Assembly: GCF_900188445.1 (NCBI RefSeq)
Contig: NZ_FZOR01000030.1
Coordinates: 43,748 to 107,747 of the forward strand
Origin: Actinomadura meyerae
GTDB taxonomy: Bacteria > Actinomycetota > Actinomycetes > Streptosporangiales > Streptosporangiaceae
Direction: 5' to 3'
Length of the DNA stretch: 64,000 bases
Shown: positions 1 through 7,402 of the stretch, one piece after another
Layout of the letters: every line of letters begins with the position of its first letter
Position numbering within the stretch: position 1 is the stretch's first letter
Made by a program: the position numbers and the translations under genes
The notes under the pieces: model-generated
Seen by the model: only the letters and a program-made list of their open reading frames with translations
What the model was told of the DNA's origin: nothing
Database searches by the model: none

Positions 1-49
1 CCAGCTCGGCGGGCCTGGCCTGCCGCAGGGTGTGAAGTACGTCCCTCAT
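1..49 (-). CDS. Partial CDS downstream of the ECF sigma factor, unknown product
   Basis: Only the first 16 codons are inside the window (MRDVLHTLRQARPAEL), reading off the left edge on the minus strand. The ATG overlaps the sigma-factor stop codon in an ATGA arrangement, so the two are translationally coupled. Genes in this position behind actinobacterial ECF sigma genes are often membrane-anchored partner proteins (for example CU044_5270-type). That assignment is inference from position and the short N terminus only. Confidence 0.55.
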   Translation of the reverse strand, partial: MRDVLHTLRQARPAEL

Positions 50-684
50 GTCATCTCCTCGCTGATGATCCCCACCTGCGGCCGTGCGCCGCCCAGCGCC
101 GTGCCGTCGAGCGCCGTGCCGTCGAGCGCCCTGCCGTCCAGTGCTCTGCCGTCCAGGGCCGTGCCGTCCCCGGCCGTACCCCGCCCCGCGGCGTCCTGCC
201 CGGCCGCGCGCAGCAGCCGCCGCCGCGCCCGGTGCAGCCGGACCCGCAGCGCGGCGGGCGAGCAGCGCATGACCTTGGCCGCCTCGCGCGGCGTCAGCCC
301 CTGCCACGCGATGAGGATCAGGACCTCCCGGTCCGCCTCCGGCAGCGCCGCCATCGCGCGCAGCACGGCGAGCCGCTCCGCGACGTCCTCGGCGATGTCG
401 CCCTCCGCGCGGGCCACCGACCGGCCGAGCTCCGCGGTGAACGACTCCCGCCGCACCCGCGCCCGGTGGCCGTCGCGGAGCACGTTCCGCGCGACGCCGA
501 GCAGCCACGGCAGGGCCGGGTCGGGGACGTCGGCGAGCCGCCGCCACGCGACCGCGAACGTCTCGCTCACCACCTCGTCCGCGGCCTCGCGCCCGTCGCG
601 CGCGGCGGCGTACGCCCACACGTTCTGCCGGCACGCGTCGTAGATGGCGGTGAAGCGCCGCTCATCTGGGGTCATGCCGGTCAC
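46..684 (-). CDS. ECF RNA polymerase sigma factor with a pentapeptide-repeat tail
   Basis: A 212-residue sigma-70 family protein of the extracytoplasmic-function type that would direct RNA polymerase to a small regulon. Region 2 lies at about residues 10-75 (YDACRQNVWAYAAARDG ... ETFAVAWRRLADV) and region 4 at about 105-160 (LPEADREVLILIAWQGLT, then PREAAKVMRCSPAALRVRLH, a helix-turn-helix). The start is GTG at 684; an in-frame ATG lies three codons in at 675. After region 4 the protein carries a low-complexity tail built of five ALDG[RT]-like pentapeptides, encoded by five 15-nt DNA repeats at 101-175, which is unusual for this family. The following gene overlaps by ATGA and is the likely regulatory partner. 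Confidence 0.9.
   Translation of the reverse strand: MTGMTPDERRFTAIYDACRQNVWAYAAARDGREAADEVVSETFAVAWRRLADVPDPALPWLLGVARNVLRDGHRARVRRESFTAELGRSVARAEGDIAEDVAERLAVLRAMAALPEADREVLILIAWQGLTPREAAKVMRCSPAALRVRLHRARRRLLRAAGQDAAGRGTAGDGTALDGRALDGRALDGTALDGTALGGARPQVGIISEEMT
101..175. repeat. Five 15-nt tandem repeats inside the sigma-factor gene
   Basis: Five consecutive 15-nt units based on GTGCCGTCGAGCGCC. Units 1 and 2 are identical and the others differ at a few positions. They encode reiterated ALDGT/ALDGR in the C-terminal tail. The unit is a multiple of three, so copy-number change keeps the frame. Confidence 0.85.
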
Positions 685-906
685 CGCCCGTCCCTCCGCC
701 GCTGTCCTCTGGCACCGCTGCTCCGTCCGTCCAGGTGTTCATGTCACGAGGTAGTGGCCGGACGGACCACCTTGTTACAGCGAGTCCCGGGAAGTGTTGC
801 AGCGACTCCGGGAAGCGGCGGGGGTGGAAATCGTGCGCACGGCGCCCGCCGCCTCACGTGACACAAGTAGGTTGTGGCTGGTGCATACCGGTCAGCCGGG
901 TGCCTC

Positions 907-912
907 TAATAT
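907..912 (+). promoter_or_regulatory. Possible -10 element upstream of the SpoIIE-type gene
   Basis: TAATAT, an AT-rich hexamer in an otherwise GC-rich leader, lies about 60 nt upstream of the start at 974. No convincing -35 is visible. The leader also holds near-identical direct repeats (GCGAGTCCCGGGAAG at 780 and GCGACTCCGGGAAG at 802). Confidence 0.3.
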
Positions 913-973
913 TTGCTGGACGACAACCAAACCGGCCCGACCCACCCGGCCGCGCCCCCGAAGGAGCTGAGAC

Positions 974-2170
974 ATGGCCGCGATGCACAGTCGCGGTGCG
1001 GAACGCCTCCTGGGCGTGGCGGGCTCCCCCCACCTGCTCCTGGTGGAGGACGACCCCGGTGACGCCTTCCTTTTCGAGGAGCTGCTCACCGAGGCGCAGC
1101 CCGGTGTCCGGATCACCGTCGCGACCACGCTGCGGGAGGCGCTCGACGCGCTCCGGCCCGAGATCCAGTGCGTCATCGTCGACCTGTCGCTGCCGGACGC
1201 GCGCGGGCTCGACGCCCTCCGCCAGGTGCGCAGCCACGCCCCCACCACCGCCGTGCTCGTGCTGACCGGCCTCGCCGACGTCCACGTCGGCGTCGAGGCC
1301 GTCGCCGCCGGCGCCCAGGACTACCTCGTCAAGCAGGACGTGGACGGCGCGCTGCTCACCCGCGCCATCAGCTACGCGATCGAGCGCAAGCGCGCCGACG
1401 AATCCGAGCGGCAGCTCGTCGAGGCGCGCGCGCTGAGCCGGGAGAACGCGCGGCTGGAGCGCGGCCTGCTGCCCGTCCCGATCCTGACCGACGAGTCGCT
1501 GAGCCATCACACCCGCTACCGGCCGGGACGCGACCGCGCGCTGCTCGGCGGCGACTTCTACGACACCGTGCAGACCGACGACGGCGCCGTTCACGTGGTG
1601 ATCGGCGACGTCAGCGGGCACGGCGCGGACGAGGCGTCCCTCGGGGTGCGGCTCCGCATGGCGTGGCGGACGCTCGTCCTGGCCGGGCACACCGGCGAGC
1701 GGCTGCTCGACACGCTCGACGCCGTCCTCCAGCACGAGCGGTGGGGCGATGAGATCTTCACCACGGTCTGCATGCTGACGGTGGCGCCGGACCGGCGCAG
1801 CGCCCGGGTGCACCGGGCGGGCCACCCGCCGCCGCTGCTGCTCGGGCCGGGCGGCGTCGACGTCGTCCCGGACGAGCCCCGCGGCCCCGCCCTCGGGCTG
1901 ATCCCCGGCGTCGAGTGGCCCGCCCTCGACCTGGAACTGGGAGAGTCCTGGGGGATGCTCCTCTACACCGACGGCCTGATCGAGGGGCGCATCGGCGACG
2001 GCGAGTACCTCGACCTCTCCGGGCTGATGGAGCTGGCGAAGGCCGCGCACGCCGCGGGCCGGCGCGGCGAGCCGCTCCTCGACGACCTCATCGCGGAGGC
2101 GGAGCGGCTGAACGGCGGCGTCCTGTCCGATGACCTGGCCGTGCTGCTGCTGAGCCGAGGAGACGTGTGA
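974..2170 (+). CDS. Response regulator with C-terminal SpoIIE/PP2C phosphatase domain
   Basis: 398 residues. An N-terminal receiver domain (about 18-125) shows the acidic pair in VEDDPGD, the phospho-acceptor Asp in IVDLSLPDA and the conserved Lys in LVKQD. A coiled-coil linker follows (about 135-165). The C-terminal PP2C/SpoIIE domain (about 175-395) has LLGGDFYD, GDVSGHGADEA and LLYTDGLIEGR, which supply the metal-binding aspartates. Such proteins dephosphorylate anti-sigma-factor antagonists in partner-switching cascades in response to phosphorelay input. The ATG at 974 has a good AAGGAG upstream. It is the first gene of an overlapping operon with a sensor kinase and a single-domain receiver. 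RsbW-like ATPases occur at 6.7 and 41.3 kb and could be downstream partners (inference). Confidence 0.93.
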   Translation: MAAMHSRGAERLLGVAGSPHLLLVEDDPGDAFLFEELLTEAQPGVRITVATTLREALDALRPEIQCVIVDLSLPDARGLDALRQVRSHAPTTAVLVLTGLADVHVGVEAVAAGAQDYLVKQDVDGALLTRAISYAIERKRADESERQLVEARALSRENARLERGLLPVPILTDESLSHHTRYRPGRDRALLGGDFYDTVQTDDGAVHVVIGDVSGHGADEASLGVRLRMAWRTLVLAGHTGERLLDTLDAVLQHERWGDEIFTTVCMLTVAPDRRSARVHRAGHPPPLLLGPGGVDVVPDEPRGPALGLIPGVEWPALDLELGESWGMLLYTDGLIEGRIGDGEYLDLSGLMELAKAAHAAGRRGEPLLDDLIAEAERLNGGVLSDDLAVLLLSRGDV

Positions 2171-3867
2171 TGGCCGACGAGCAGCCTCCTGCCGGAGAGC
2201 CGGCGGACGGGCGGCCTCCAGGGGAGCCCGCGGCGGAGCAGCCCGCCGGCTTCCCCAAGGAGCTGGAGGTGAGCGGGCCGGCCATCGTCATGCCCGCGGG
2301 AGCCCTGCCCGAAGGCCAGGGCATGGGCCGGCTGCGGCTCGTCCGCATCTACCAGATCGGCGCGTTCGTCCTCGCGTTGCTCCTGCTGGCCGCGTTCACC
2401 CAGGCCGGGCTCGCGGTGTACGGGAGCCGCCAGGCGCGGGACGTCCTCATCAACCAGGTCGACCCGGCCACGCTGGAGCAGTTCCGGCTCAGCACCGCCG
2501 TGACCGCCCAGGACATGGCCATCCGCGACTACGCGCAGGACGGCGGCGCCGAGGAGGTCGCCCGGTACCGCGACGCCGTGCGGCTGGAGGCGCAGGCCGC
2601 GGCCCGCATGCGCCGGCTGCTGAACGGGGTGCCGGACAGCCGGGACGTCGAACGCCTCCTGGACCGGGCCCTCGCCGATTCCTCGGCGTGGCGCGCCGCC
2701 TTCGCCGACGGGATCGCGGCCGGGCCCGGCGGGCAGGGCATCGACCCCGACGCGAGCCGCGAGGCGCGCCGGCTGCTCAACCAGGCGCGCGGCGACATGA
2801 CCCCGCTGCAGGTCGGCCTCACCGAGCTGCACGACCGCGCCGCCGAGCGGCTGCGGTCCCGGGCGAGCACGGCCCAGTATTCGACGCTCGCCGCGCTCGT
2901 CGTGGTCGTCGTCGCCGCGCTGGCGCTCGCCCTGCTGCTGCGCCGCACCGTGCTGCTCCCGGTGTCGACCCTGACCGGACGCGTCCGCGCCGTGGCCCAG
3001 GGCGACCTGGAGCACCCCCTGGACGTGCCGGGGCCCGCCGAGATCAACGAGCTGGCGGCGATCATCGACGCGATGCGCGACCGGATCATCCGGCAGTGGC
3101 GGATCAGCGAGGACAAGACCCGGCAGCTCGACGAGCAGACCGCGGAGCTGCGCCGGTCCAACTCCGAGCTGGAGCAGTTCGCCTACGTCGCGAGCCACGA
3201 CCTCCAGGAGCCGCTGCGCAAGGTCGCGAGCTTCTGCCAGATGCTGGAGCGCCGGTACGGGGACCAGCTCGACGACCGCGGCCGGCAGTACATCGAGTTC
3301 GCGGTGGACGGCGCCAAGCGCATGCAGGCGCTCATCAACGACCTGCTCAGCTTCTCCCGGGTCGGGCGGATGGCGCGGCCGGAGGAGTCGGTCGACCTCG
3401 GCGCGGTCGCCCGGCAGGCCCTGGACAACCTCGCGGCGCTGCGCGAGGAGGCCGGCGCCGAGGTGGAGATCGCGGAGCTGCCGCAGGTGCCCGGCGACCG
3501 CACGCAGCTCACCCAGCTCTTCCAGAACCTCATCGGCAACGCCATCAAGTTCCGGCGCGAGGGCGTGCCGCCCCGGGTGGTCATCGACGCCCGCCGCACC
3601 GGCGACGAGTGGGAGTTCCGCTGCGCCGACAACGGCATCGGCGTGGAGCCCAAGTACGCCGACCGGATCTTCCTGATCTTCCAGCGACTGCATCCGCGGG
3701 ACGAGTACACCGGCACCGGCATCGGCCTGGCGCTGTGCAAGAAGATCGTCGAGTACCACGGCGGCCGCATCTGGCTCGACGGCGAGGACCGCGGCGACGA
3801 GCCCGGCACCACCTTCCGCTGGACCCTGCCGGTCCACGCGCACATCAGCAACGGAGACGACGCATGA
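2170..3867 (+). CDS. Membrane sensor histidine kinase (HAMP, HisKA, HATPase)
   Basis: About 565 residues. A proline/glutamate-rich cytoplasmic N terminus of about 60 residues precedes TM1 (YQIGAFVLALLLLAAFTQAG), an extracytoplasmic helical sensor of about 150 residues that looks CHASE3-like, and TM2 (LAALVVVVVAALALALLL). A HAMP segment follows, then a HisKA domain with the phospho-acceptor in ASHDLQEPLRKVASF, and an HATPase domain with NLIGNAIKF, DNGIGVEP and TGTGIGLALCKKIVE. The dimerisation and ATPase modules resemble phytochrome-like kinases that pair with Rcp1-type regulators, as here. The start overlaps the previous stop (TGATG); GTG at 2167 is an alternative. It is translationally coupled to both neighbours. 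The stimulus is not readable from sequence. Confidence 0.93.
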   Translation: MADEQPPAGEPADGRPPGEPAAEQPAGFPKELEVSGPAIVMPAGALPEGQGMGRLRLVRIYQIGAFVLALLLLAAFTQAGLAVYGSRQARDVLINQVDPATLEQFRLSTAVTAQDMAIRDYAQDGGAEEVARYRDAVRLEAQAAARMRRLLNGVPDSRDVERLLDRALADSSAWRAAFADGIAAGPGGQGIDPDASREARRLLNQARGDMTPLQVGLTELHDRAAERLRSRASTAQYSTLAALVVVVVAALALALLLRRTVLLPVSTLTGRVRAVAQGDLEHPLDVPGPAEINELAAIIDAMRDRIIRQWRISEDKTRQLDEQTAELRRSNSELEQFAYVASHDLQEPLRKVASFCQMLERRYGDQLDDRGRQYIEFAVDGAKRMQALINDLLSFSRVGRMARPEESVDLGAVARQALDNLAALREEAGAEVEIAELPQVPGDRTQLTQLFQNLIGNAIKFRREGVPPRVVIDARRTGDEWEFRCADNGIGVEPKYADRIFLIFQRLHPRDEYTGTGIGLALCKKIVEYHGGRIWLDGEDRGDEPGTTFRWTLPVHAHISNGDDA

Positions 3868-4301
3868 ACGAAGGCCCCCGTCCGATCGAGGTCCTGCTCG
3901 TGGAGGACGACCCGGGCGACGTCCTGCTGACCGTCGAGGCGTTCGAGCACAACAAGGTGAACAACGCCCTCAGCGTCGTCAACGACGGCGAGCAGGCGAT
4001 GGCGTTCCTGCGCCGGGAGGGCGAGTACGCGGACGCGCCCCGCCCCGACCTCGTCCTGCTGGACCTGAACCTGCCGCGCAAGGACGGCCGCGAGGTGCTC
4101 AGCGAGATCAAGGCCGACGAGAACCTGCGGAGCATCCCCGTCGTCGTGCTCACCACGTCCGAGGCCGACGAGGACATACTGCGCAGCTACCGCCTGCACG
4201 CCAACGCCTACGTCACCAAGCCGGTCGACTTCGACCAGTTCATCTCCGTCGTCCGCCGGATCGACGACTTCTTCGTCACGGTGGTGAAGCTGCCGCGCTG
4301 A
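3864..4301 (+). CDS. Single-domain (Rcp1-like) response regulator
   Basis: 145 residues consisting of one receiver domain: LLVEDDPGD (acidic pocket), VLLDLNLPRKDG (phospho-acceptor Asp), VVLTTS and AYVTKPVDFDQF (conserved Thr and Lys). There is no output domain. The ATG overlaps the kinase stop in an ATGA arrangement, so it is almost certainly phosphorylated by the upstream kinase. Together with the SpoIIE-type phosphatase gene this makes a three-gene phosphorelay in which the single-domain regulator may compete with, or relay to, the phosphatase receiver (inference). Confidence 0.93.
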   Translation: MNEGPRPIEVLLVEDDPGDVLLTVEAFEHNKVNNALSVVNDGEQAMAFLRREGEYADAPRPDLVLLDLNLPRKDGREVLSEIKADENLRSIPVVVLTTSEADEDILRSYRLHANAYVTKPVDFDQFISVVRRIDDFFVTVVKLPR

Positions 4302-4381
4302 CCCCCGGCGGGCCCCGTCCCCCCGCCCGCGCCCCCTCGCCCCCCGGCCCCGGGTGCGGTCCCGGGCGCCGTTATGTAACA

Positions 4382-4870
4382 GTGGGAGGCATGGTCGGAA
4401 CGCCGGGTGAGGAAGCCGCGGATACCGCCGCCGCGGCGGCCCTCGACGACGTGGCCGCCACCCTGATGACCGTCTGGTCCCGCCCCCACAATGACCCGGA
4501 GCTGCCCGTCCCGTCCATGCAGTTGCGCGCGCTGCTCGTGCTGGAGCGCGGCCCGGTCAACGTCAGCCGCCTGGCCGGCGAACTGGGCGCGCTCGTGTCC
4601 TCGGCGAGCCGGCTGTGCGACCGGCTGGAGGCGTCCGGCCTGCTGGCCCGCGACTCCGGCCGCGACCGCCGCGAGGTCACCGTGCGGCTGAGCGCGGACG
4701 GGAGGGAGCTGGTCGGCCGGCTCCGGGAGCGGCGGCTGGCGGAGCTCAAGCGGGTGCTGTCCCAGATGCCGGCCTCCGCGCGCGCGGCGCTGCTGTGGGG
4801 GCTCACGGAATTCCAGGAGGCGGCGGCCCGGCGGGACGGCGACGGCGACTCGCTCTCCATGCTCGCCTGA
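4382..4870 (+). CDS. MarR-family transcriptional regulator
   Basis: 162 residues (159 if translation begins at the ATG at 4391). The winged helix-turn-helix of the MarR family is clear: VSRLAGELGALVSSASRLCD as the HTH and ASGLLARDSGRDRREVTVRL as the wing, flanked by dimerisation helices. GTG at 4382 and ATG at 4391 are both possible, and neither has a well-spaced Shine-Dalgarno. The effector is unknown. An A/T-rich inverted repeat downstream, between this gene and the transpeptidase gene, could be its operator or its terminator. Confidence 0.88.
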   Translation: MGGMVGTPGEEAADTAAAAALDDVAATLMTVWSRPHNDPELPVPSMQLRALLVLERGPVNVSRLAGELGALVSSASRLCDRLEASGLLARDSGRDRREVTVRLSADGRELVGRLRERRLAELKRVLSQMPASARAALLWGLTEFQEAAARRDGDGDSLSMLA

Positions 4871-4957
4871 TCGCCTGCTCCCCTGATTGCACTGCCCGCC
4901 TGACCCGTCCGCTTTATTCGAGTACGTCGCAACCCTCCGCAACACACCCACAAAATC

Positions 4958-4985
4958 GGCGCTTATTGTCAATTGCAATAGCGCC
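4958..4985. promoter_or_regulatory. A/T-centred inverted repeat between marR-type gene and L,D-transpeptidase
   Basis: Arms GGCGC-(T)-TATTG and CAATAGCGCC flank TCAATTG. One bulged T aside, the arms are fully complementary over 10 bp. A T-rich tract (TTCTTTTT) begins about 7 nt after the right arm. It could act as an intrinsic terminator for the MarR gene or as a MarR operator (TATTG-N7-CAATA). Confidence 0.45.
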
Positions 4986-5046
4986 TCGCCGTTCTTTTTC
5001 GCCATTGTCGCTACGGCCGCCTCCGGCCCCACTAATATCCCGGCCC

Positions 5047-5880
5047 ATGGCGACCACTCACGCTCCGCGGTACTCCCGTCACGCCGCCGGGCTGCTCTGC
5101 GCGGCAGCCGCCGCGCTGGTGCTCGGCGGCTGCGGCGGCGCGGCCCAGCACCGCACGGCGTCCGCCGGCGAGCGGGGCGCCGGGCCGAGCGGCCCGAGTT
5201 CCGGCCCGAGCGCCGGCACGGGCGCGGGCGAGGTCCCCGAGGCGACGACGTTCACCACCGTCCACGGGGCGCCGCGGGACGCGGAGCCCCAGGGCGCGAC
5301 CGACGGCACCGTCGCGCACCCGACCCGGCCCGTCCCGGTGTTCGACCGGCCCGGCGGGCGCCGCGTCGCCGTCCTGCCCGCCACCGAGCTGGGCGGCCCC
5401 ACCTGGGTGCCCGTGGTGGAGACCTCCGGCGACTGGCGGCGCGTGCTGCTGCCGAGCCGGCCCAACCGGGCGACCGGATGGGTCGCGGGCACCGGGCTGC
5501 GCACCGCGCGCACGCCCTACACCGTTCGGGTCGAGGTCGCCGAGCGGCGGCTCACGCTGCTGAAGTCCGGACGCCGGGCGGGCCGGTGGTCGGTCGCGGT
5601 CGGCGGCCCGAGGACGCCGACGCCGGTCGGCCGGACGTTCATCATGGCCTCGGTCCTGCCGGCGAAGAAGTCGCCGAGCCCGCTCGTCCTGCCGCTCGGC
5701 ACCCACTCGGCGACCCTGGACACCTTCGGCGGCGGGCCCGGCACCGTCGCGCTGCACGGCTGGCCCGACGCCTCCGTGTTCGGCAAGGCCGTCACCCACG
5801 GCTGCGTCCGGGTGCCGGCGGACGCGCTGAAGGCGCTGTCCCGCGTGCCGCTCGGCACGCCGGTGCTCATCACCGCCTGA
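5047..5880 (+). CDS. L,D-transpeptidase (YkuD) lipoprotein
   Basis: 277 residues. A signal peptide ends in a lipobox (LVLGGC), so it should be a membrane-anchored lipoprotein outside the cell. A Ser/Gly-rich linker precedes an SH3-like segment (about 85-155, RPVPVFDRPGGRRVAVLP ... RATGWVAGTGL), and then the YkuD catalytic domain (about 160-277). The active-site signature is complete: HGWPDASVFGKAV followed by THGCVRVP with the nucleophilic Cys and its His. The family forms 3-3 peptidoglycan cross-links or anchors proteins to the wall. The gene has no obvious operon partner. Tandem repeats begin immediately at its stop codon. Confidence 0.93.
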   Translation: MATTHAPRYSRHAAGLLCAAAAALVLGGCGGAAQHRTASAGERGAGPSGPSSGPSAGTGAGEVPEATTFTTVHGAPRDAEPQGATDGTVAHPTRPVPVFDRPGGRRVAVLPATELGGPTWVPVVETSGDWRRVLLPSRPNRATGWVAGTGLRTARTPYTVRVEVAERRLTLLKSGRRAGRWSVAVGGPRTPTPVGRTFIMASVLPAKKSPSPLVLPLGTHSATLDTFGGGPGTVALHGWPDASVFGKAVTHGCVRVPADALKALSRVPLGTPVLITA

Positions 5881-5900
5881 CCAAAGCCGTAAGGCCGCCC

Positions 5901-5960
5901 TGACCAGGGCCGTCCTGACCAGGGCCGTCCTGACCGGAGCCGCCCCGACCGGGCCGCACC
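5901..5960. repeat. 15-nt tandem repeats after the L,D-transpeptidase stop codon
   Basis: Two exact TGACCAGGGCCGTCC units (5901-5930) followed by two degenerate ones. The repeat phase matches the natural stop: the sequence at 5878 also reads TGACCA, so each unit carries a TGA. Confidence 0.75.
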
Positions 5961-6011
5961 CGACCAACCTCAACCAGAACCTTCCAGAACTTCCAGAATC
6001 GGAGCACACCC

Positions 6012-6653
6012 ATGCGTCACCGCCATGTCGTCAGCTGCCTCGCCGTCGGCCTGCTCGCCGGCGGGCTCGCGGCCGTCCCGGCGCAGGCCGCCACCGCCGC
6101 CGCCCCCGCGGGCGAGGGGTCCGCGTACGGGCTTGAACTCACCGGTCCGGTCAAGGTCCCGCCGGTGCCGGCCGTCGCGTCCACCACCGAGGAGGTCAGC
6201 AAACGGCTGCTGCACGAGAACCACACCGACCTGGCCGACGCCGCCGCGCTGGACGTCAGCGCGGCGCCCGCGCGCGCCCGCTCGACCGTCGCGCGGCTCG
6301 CCGTCCCGTCCGCGGACCTGCTCGCGAAGGCCGTGTCGGCCAAGTGCGTCGACGGGCGCGGCTCCGCGCACCTCGCGCGCGCCGTCCTCGCGGGCAAGCG
6401 GCTGGACGTCTCGCCGCCGCCGAACACCACCGTCCCGGTCGACGTGGACGGCGTCGGCCGCACGGCGCTGATCCTCAACAAGCAGCAGCGGACCGCGGAC
6501 GGCCGGCTCGCCGTCACCGCGATCGAGCTGGCGCTGCCCGGCGACAAGGGCACGCTGCGCGTCGCGTCCGCCACCTGCGGCCGCGCTCCGGAGCGCCCGG
6601 CCGAGGCGCCCGCGCCGAAGCCCGTCGAGCACGACATCCCCGTCACCGGCTGA
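6012..6653 (+). CDS. Secreted protein, choice-of-anchor-P-like
   Basis: 213 residues with a classical signal peptide (LAVGLLAGGLAAVPAQA, cleavage near residue 26). The mature part starts with GSAYGLELTGPVKVPPVP, contains two cysteines (AKCVDG and ATCGRA) likely to form a disulfide, and has the NTTVPVDVDGVG and VTAIELALPG strands typical of the actinobacterial choice-of-anchor-P group. The C terminus is proline rich and ends VEHDIPVTG. GGAG lies 8 nt before the ATG. The specific role is unknown; family placement is from remembered sequence style, so moderate. Confidence 0.8.
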   Translation: MRHRHVVSCLAVGLLAGGLAAVPAQAATAAAPAGEGSAYGLELTGPVKVPPVPAVASTTEEVSKRLLHENHTDLADAAALDVSAAPARARSTVARLAVPSADLLAKAVSAKCVDGRGSAHLARAVLAGKRLDVSPPPNTTVPVDVDGVGRTALILNKQQRTADGRLAVTAIELALPGDKGTLRVASATCGRAPERPAEAPAPKPVEHDIPVTG

Positions 6654-6672
6654 CGGCGGCACGCCTGCGCGA

Positions 6673-6712
6673 GGTGACCGGCCCGGCGGGGCGCCCTGCC
6701 GGGCCGGTCACC
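6673..6712. terminator. Strong bidirectional hairpin between convergent genes
   Basis: GGTGACCGGCCCGGC pairs perfectly (15 bp) with GCCGGGCCGGTCACC around a 10-nt loop, midway between the secreted-protein gene (+) and the ATPase gene (-). Confidence 0.8.
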
Positions 6713-6727
6713 CGTCCCACCGGCCGG

Positions 6728-7159
6728 TCAGCCGATGACCAGCGACTTCTCGAAATGCACGACCGCGCCGCCGCGCGGCATGCGGCCGGCGATGCGGAAC
6801 TCCTCCGTGCACGCCCGGATCAATTGCAGCCCCCGGCCGTGCTCGGCCAGCGGCGCCGCCTCGGCGGGCTCCCCCCATTCCGTTTCTATGACGCTCCCGT
6901 CGCCTTCCCCCGCACCCGTGCCCCCGTCGATGACTTCCACGACGCAGCGTGAACCGTCCATCCGCGCCCGGACCTCGTACTCCATTCCGGACGCGGCGTG
7001 TTGTATGACGTTCGCGCACGCCTCCCCGAGGGCCAGCGCGATGTCGGCACGGACCTCGGAGGCCACTCCGAGGCCGCGGAGGGAGGCGTCGAGCGTGTGC
7101 CGCACCAGCGGAGCGCTCTCGGCGTTCCTCGGCAGGGTCATTTCGAGAACGACCTCCAT
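6728..7159 (-). CDS. RsbW-like anti-sigma factor ATPase
   Basis: 143 residues of the GHKL/HATPase_c fold used by anti-sigma serine kinases: GEACANVIQHA (N box), EVIDGGTGAG (G1 region) and EHGRGLQLIRACTEEF (G2 box). The start at 7159 is favoured by a GGAGG 8 nt upstream. Proteins of this type bind a sigma factor or phosphorylate an STAS antagonist, and SpoIIE-type phosphatases reverse that. It is clearly homologous to the ATPase at 41282-41746: both carry an LPR near the N terminus, then RGLGVA, E-ACxNVxQHA and GRGLxxxRA. No STAS gene is adjacent. Confidence 0.9.
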   Translation of the reverse strand: MEVVLEMTLPRNAESAPLVRHTLDASLRGLGVASEVRADIALALGEACANVIQHAASGMEYEVRARMDGSRCVVEVIDGGTGAGEGDGSVIETEWGEPAEAAPLAEHGRGLQLIRACTEEFRIAGRMPRGGAVVHFEKSLVIG

Positions 7160-7290
7160 GCCAATCGCCTCCGTTCCCTCTAGAAGGCAGATTTCCCAGC
7201 AGTCACCCCGGGAAACTCCGCCCACCGGAAAAACGCGGCGCCCGCATATTCCAAGAAACTGCCATGAGCGTCCGATTCCCCCGCCCGCCG

Positions 7291-7374
7291 GGGCCCGTGA
7301 AGGGGCCCGCGAACGGGCCTCCGAACGGGCCTCCGGAGGAGCGTCCGGAGGGGCGTCCGGCGGGGCGTCCGGCG
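7291..7374. repeat. Seven 12-nt tandem repeats upstream of the RsbW-like gene
   Basis: Units grade from GGGCCCGTGAAG through GGGCCTCCGAAC and GGGCCTCCGGAG to two identical GGGCGTCCGGCG copies. They lie between the SMP-30-like gene and the ATPase gene, both on the minus strand. Confidence 0.85.
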
Positions 7375-7402
7375 GGCGGGGGCGCCGCGGTGCGGCCGGG
7401 CC

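Noticed and set aside
32..643. Plus-strand Ala/Pro/Ser-rich frames opposite the ECF sigma gene
   Set aside because: Shadow frames of the sigma gene; low complexity with no ribosome-binding site.
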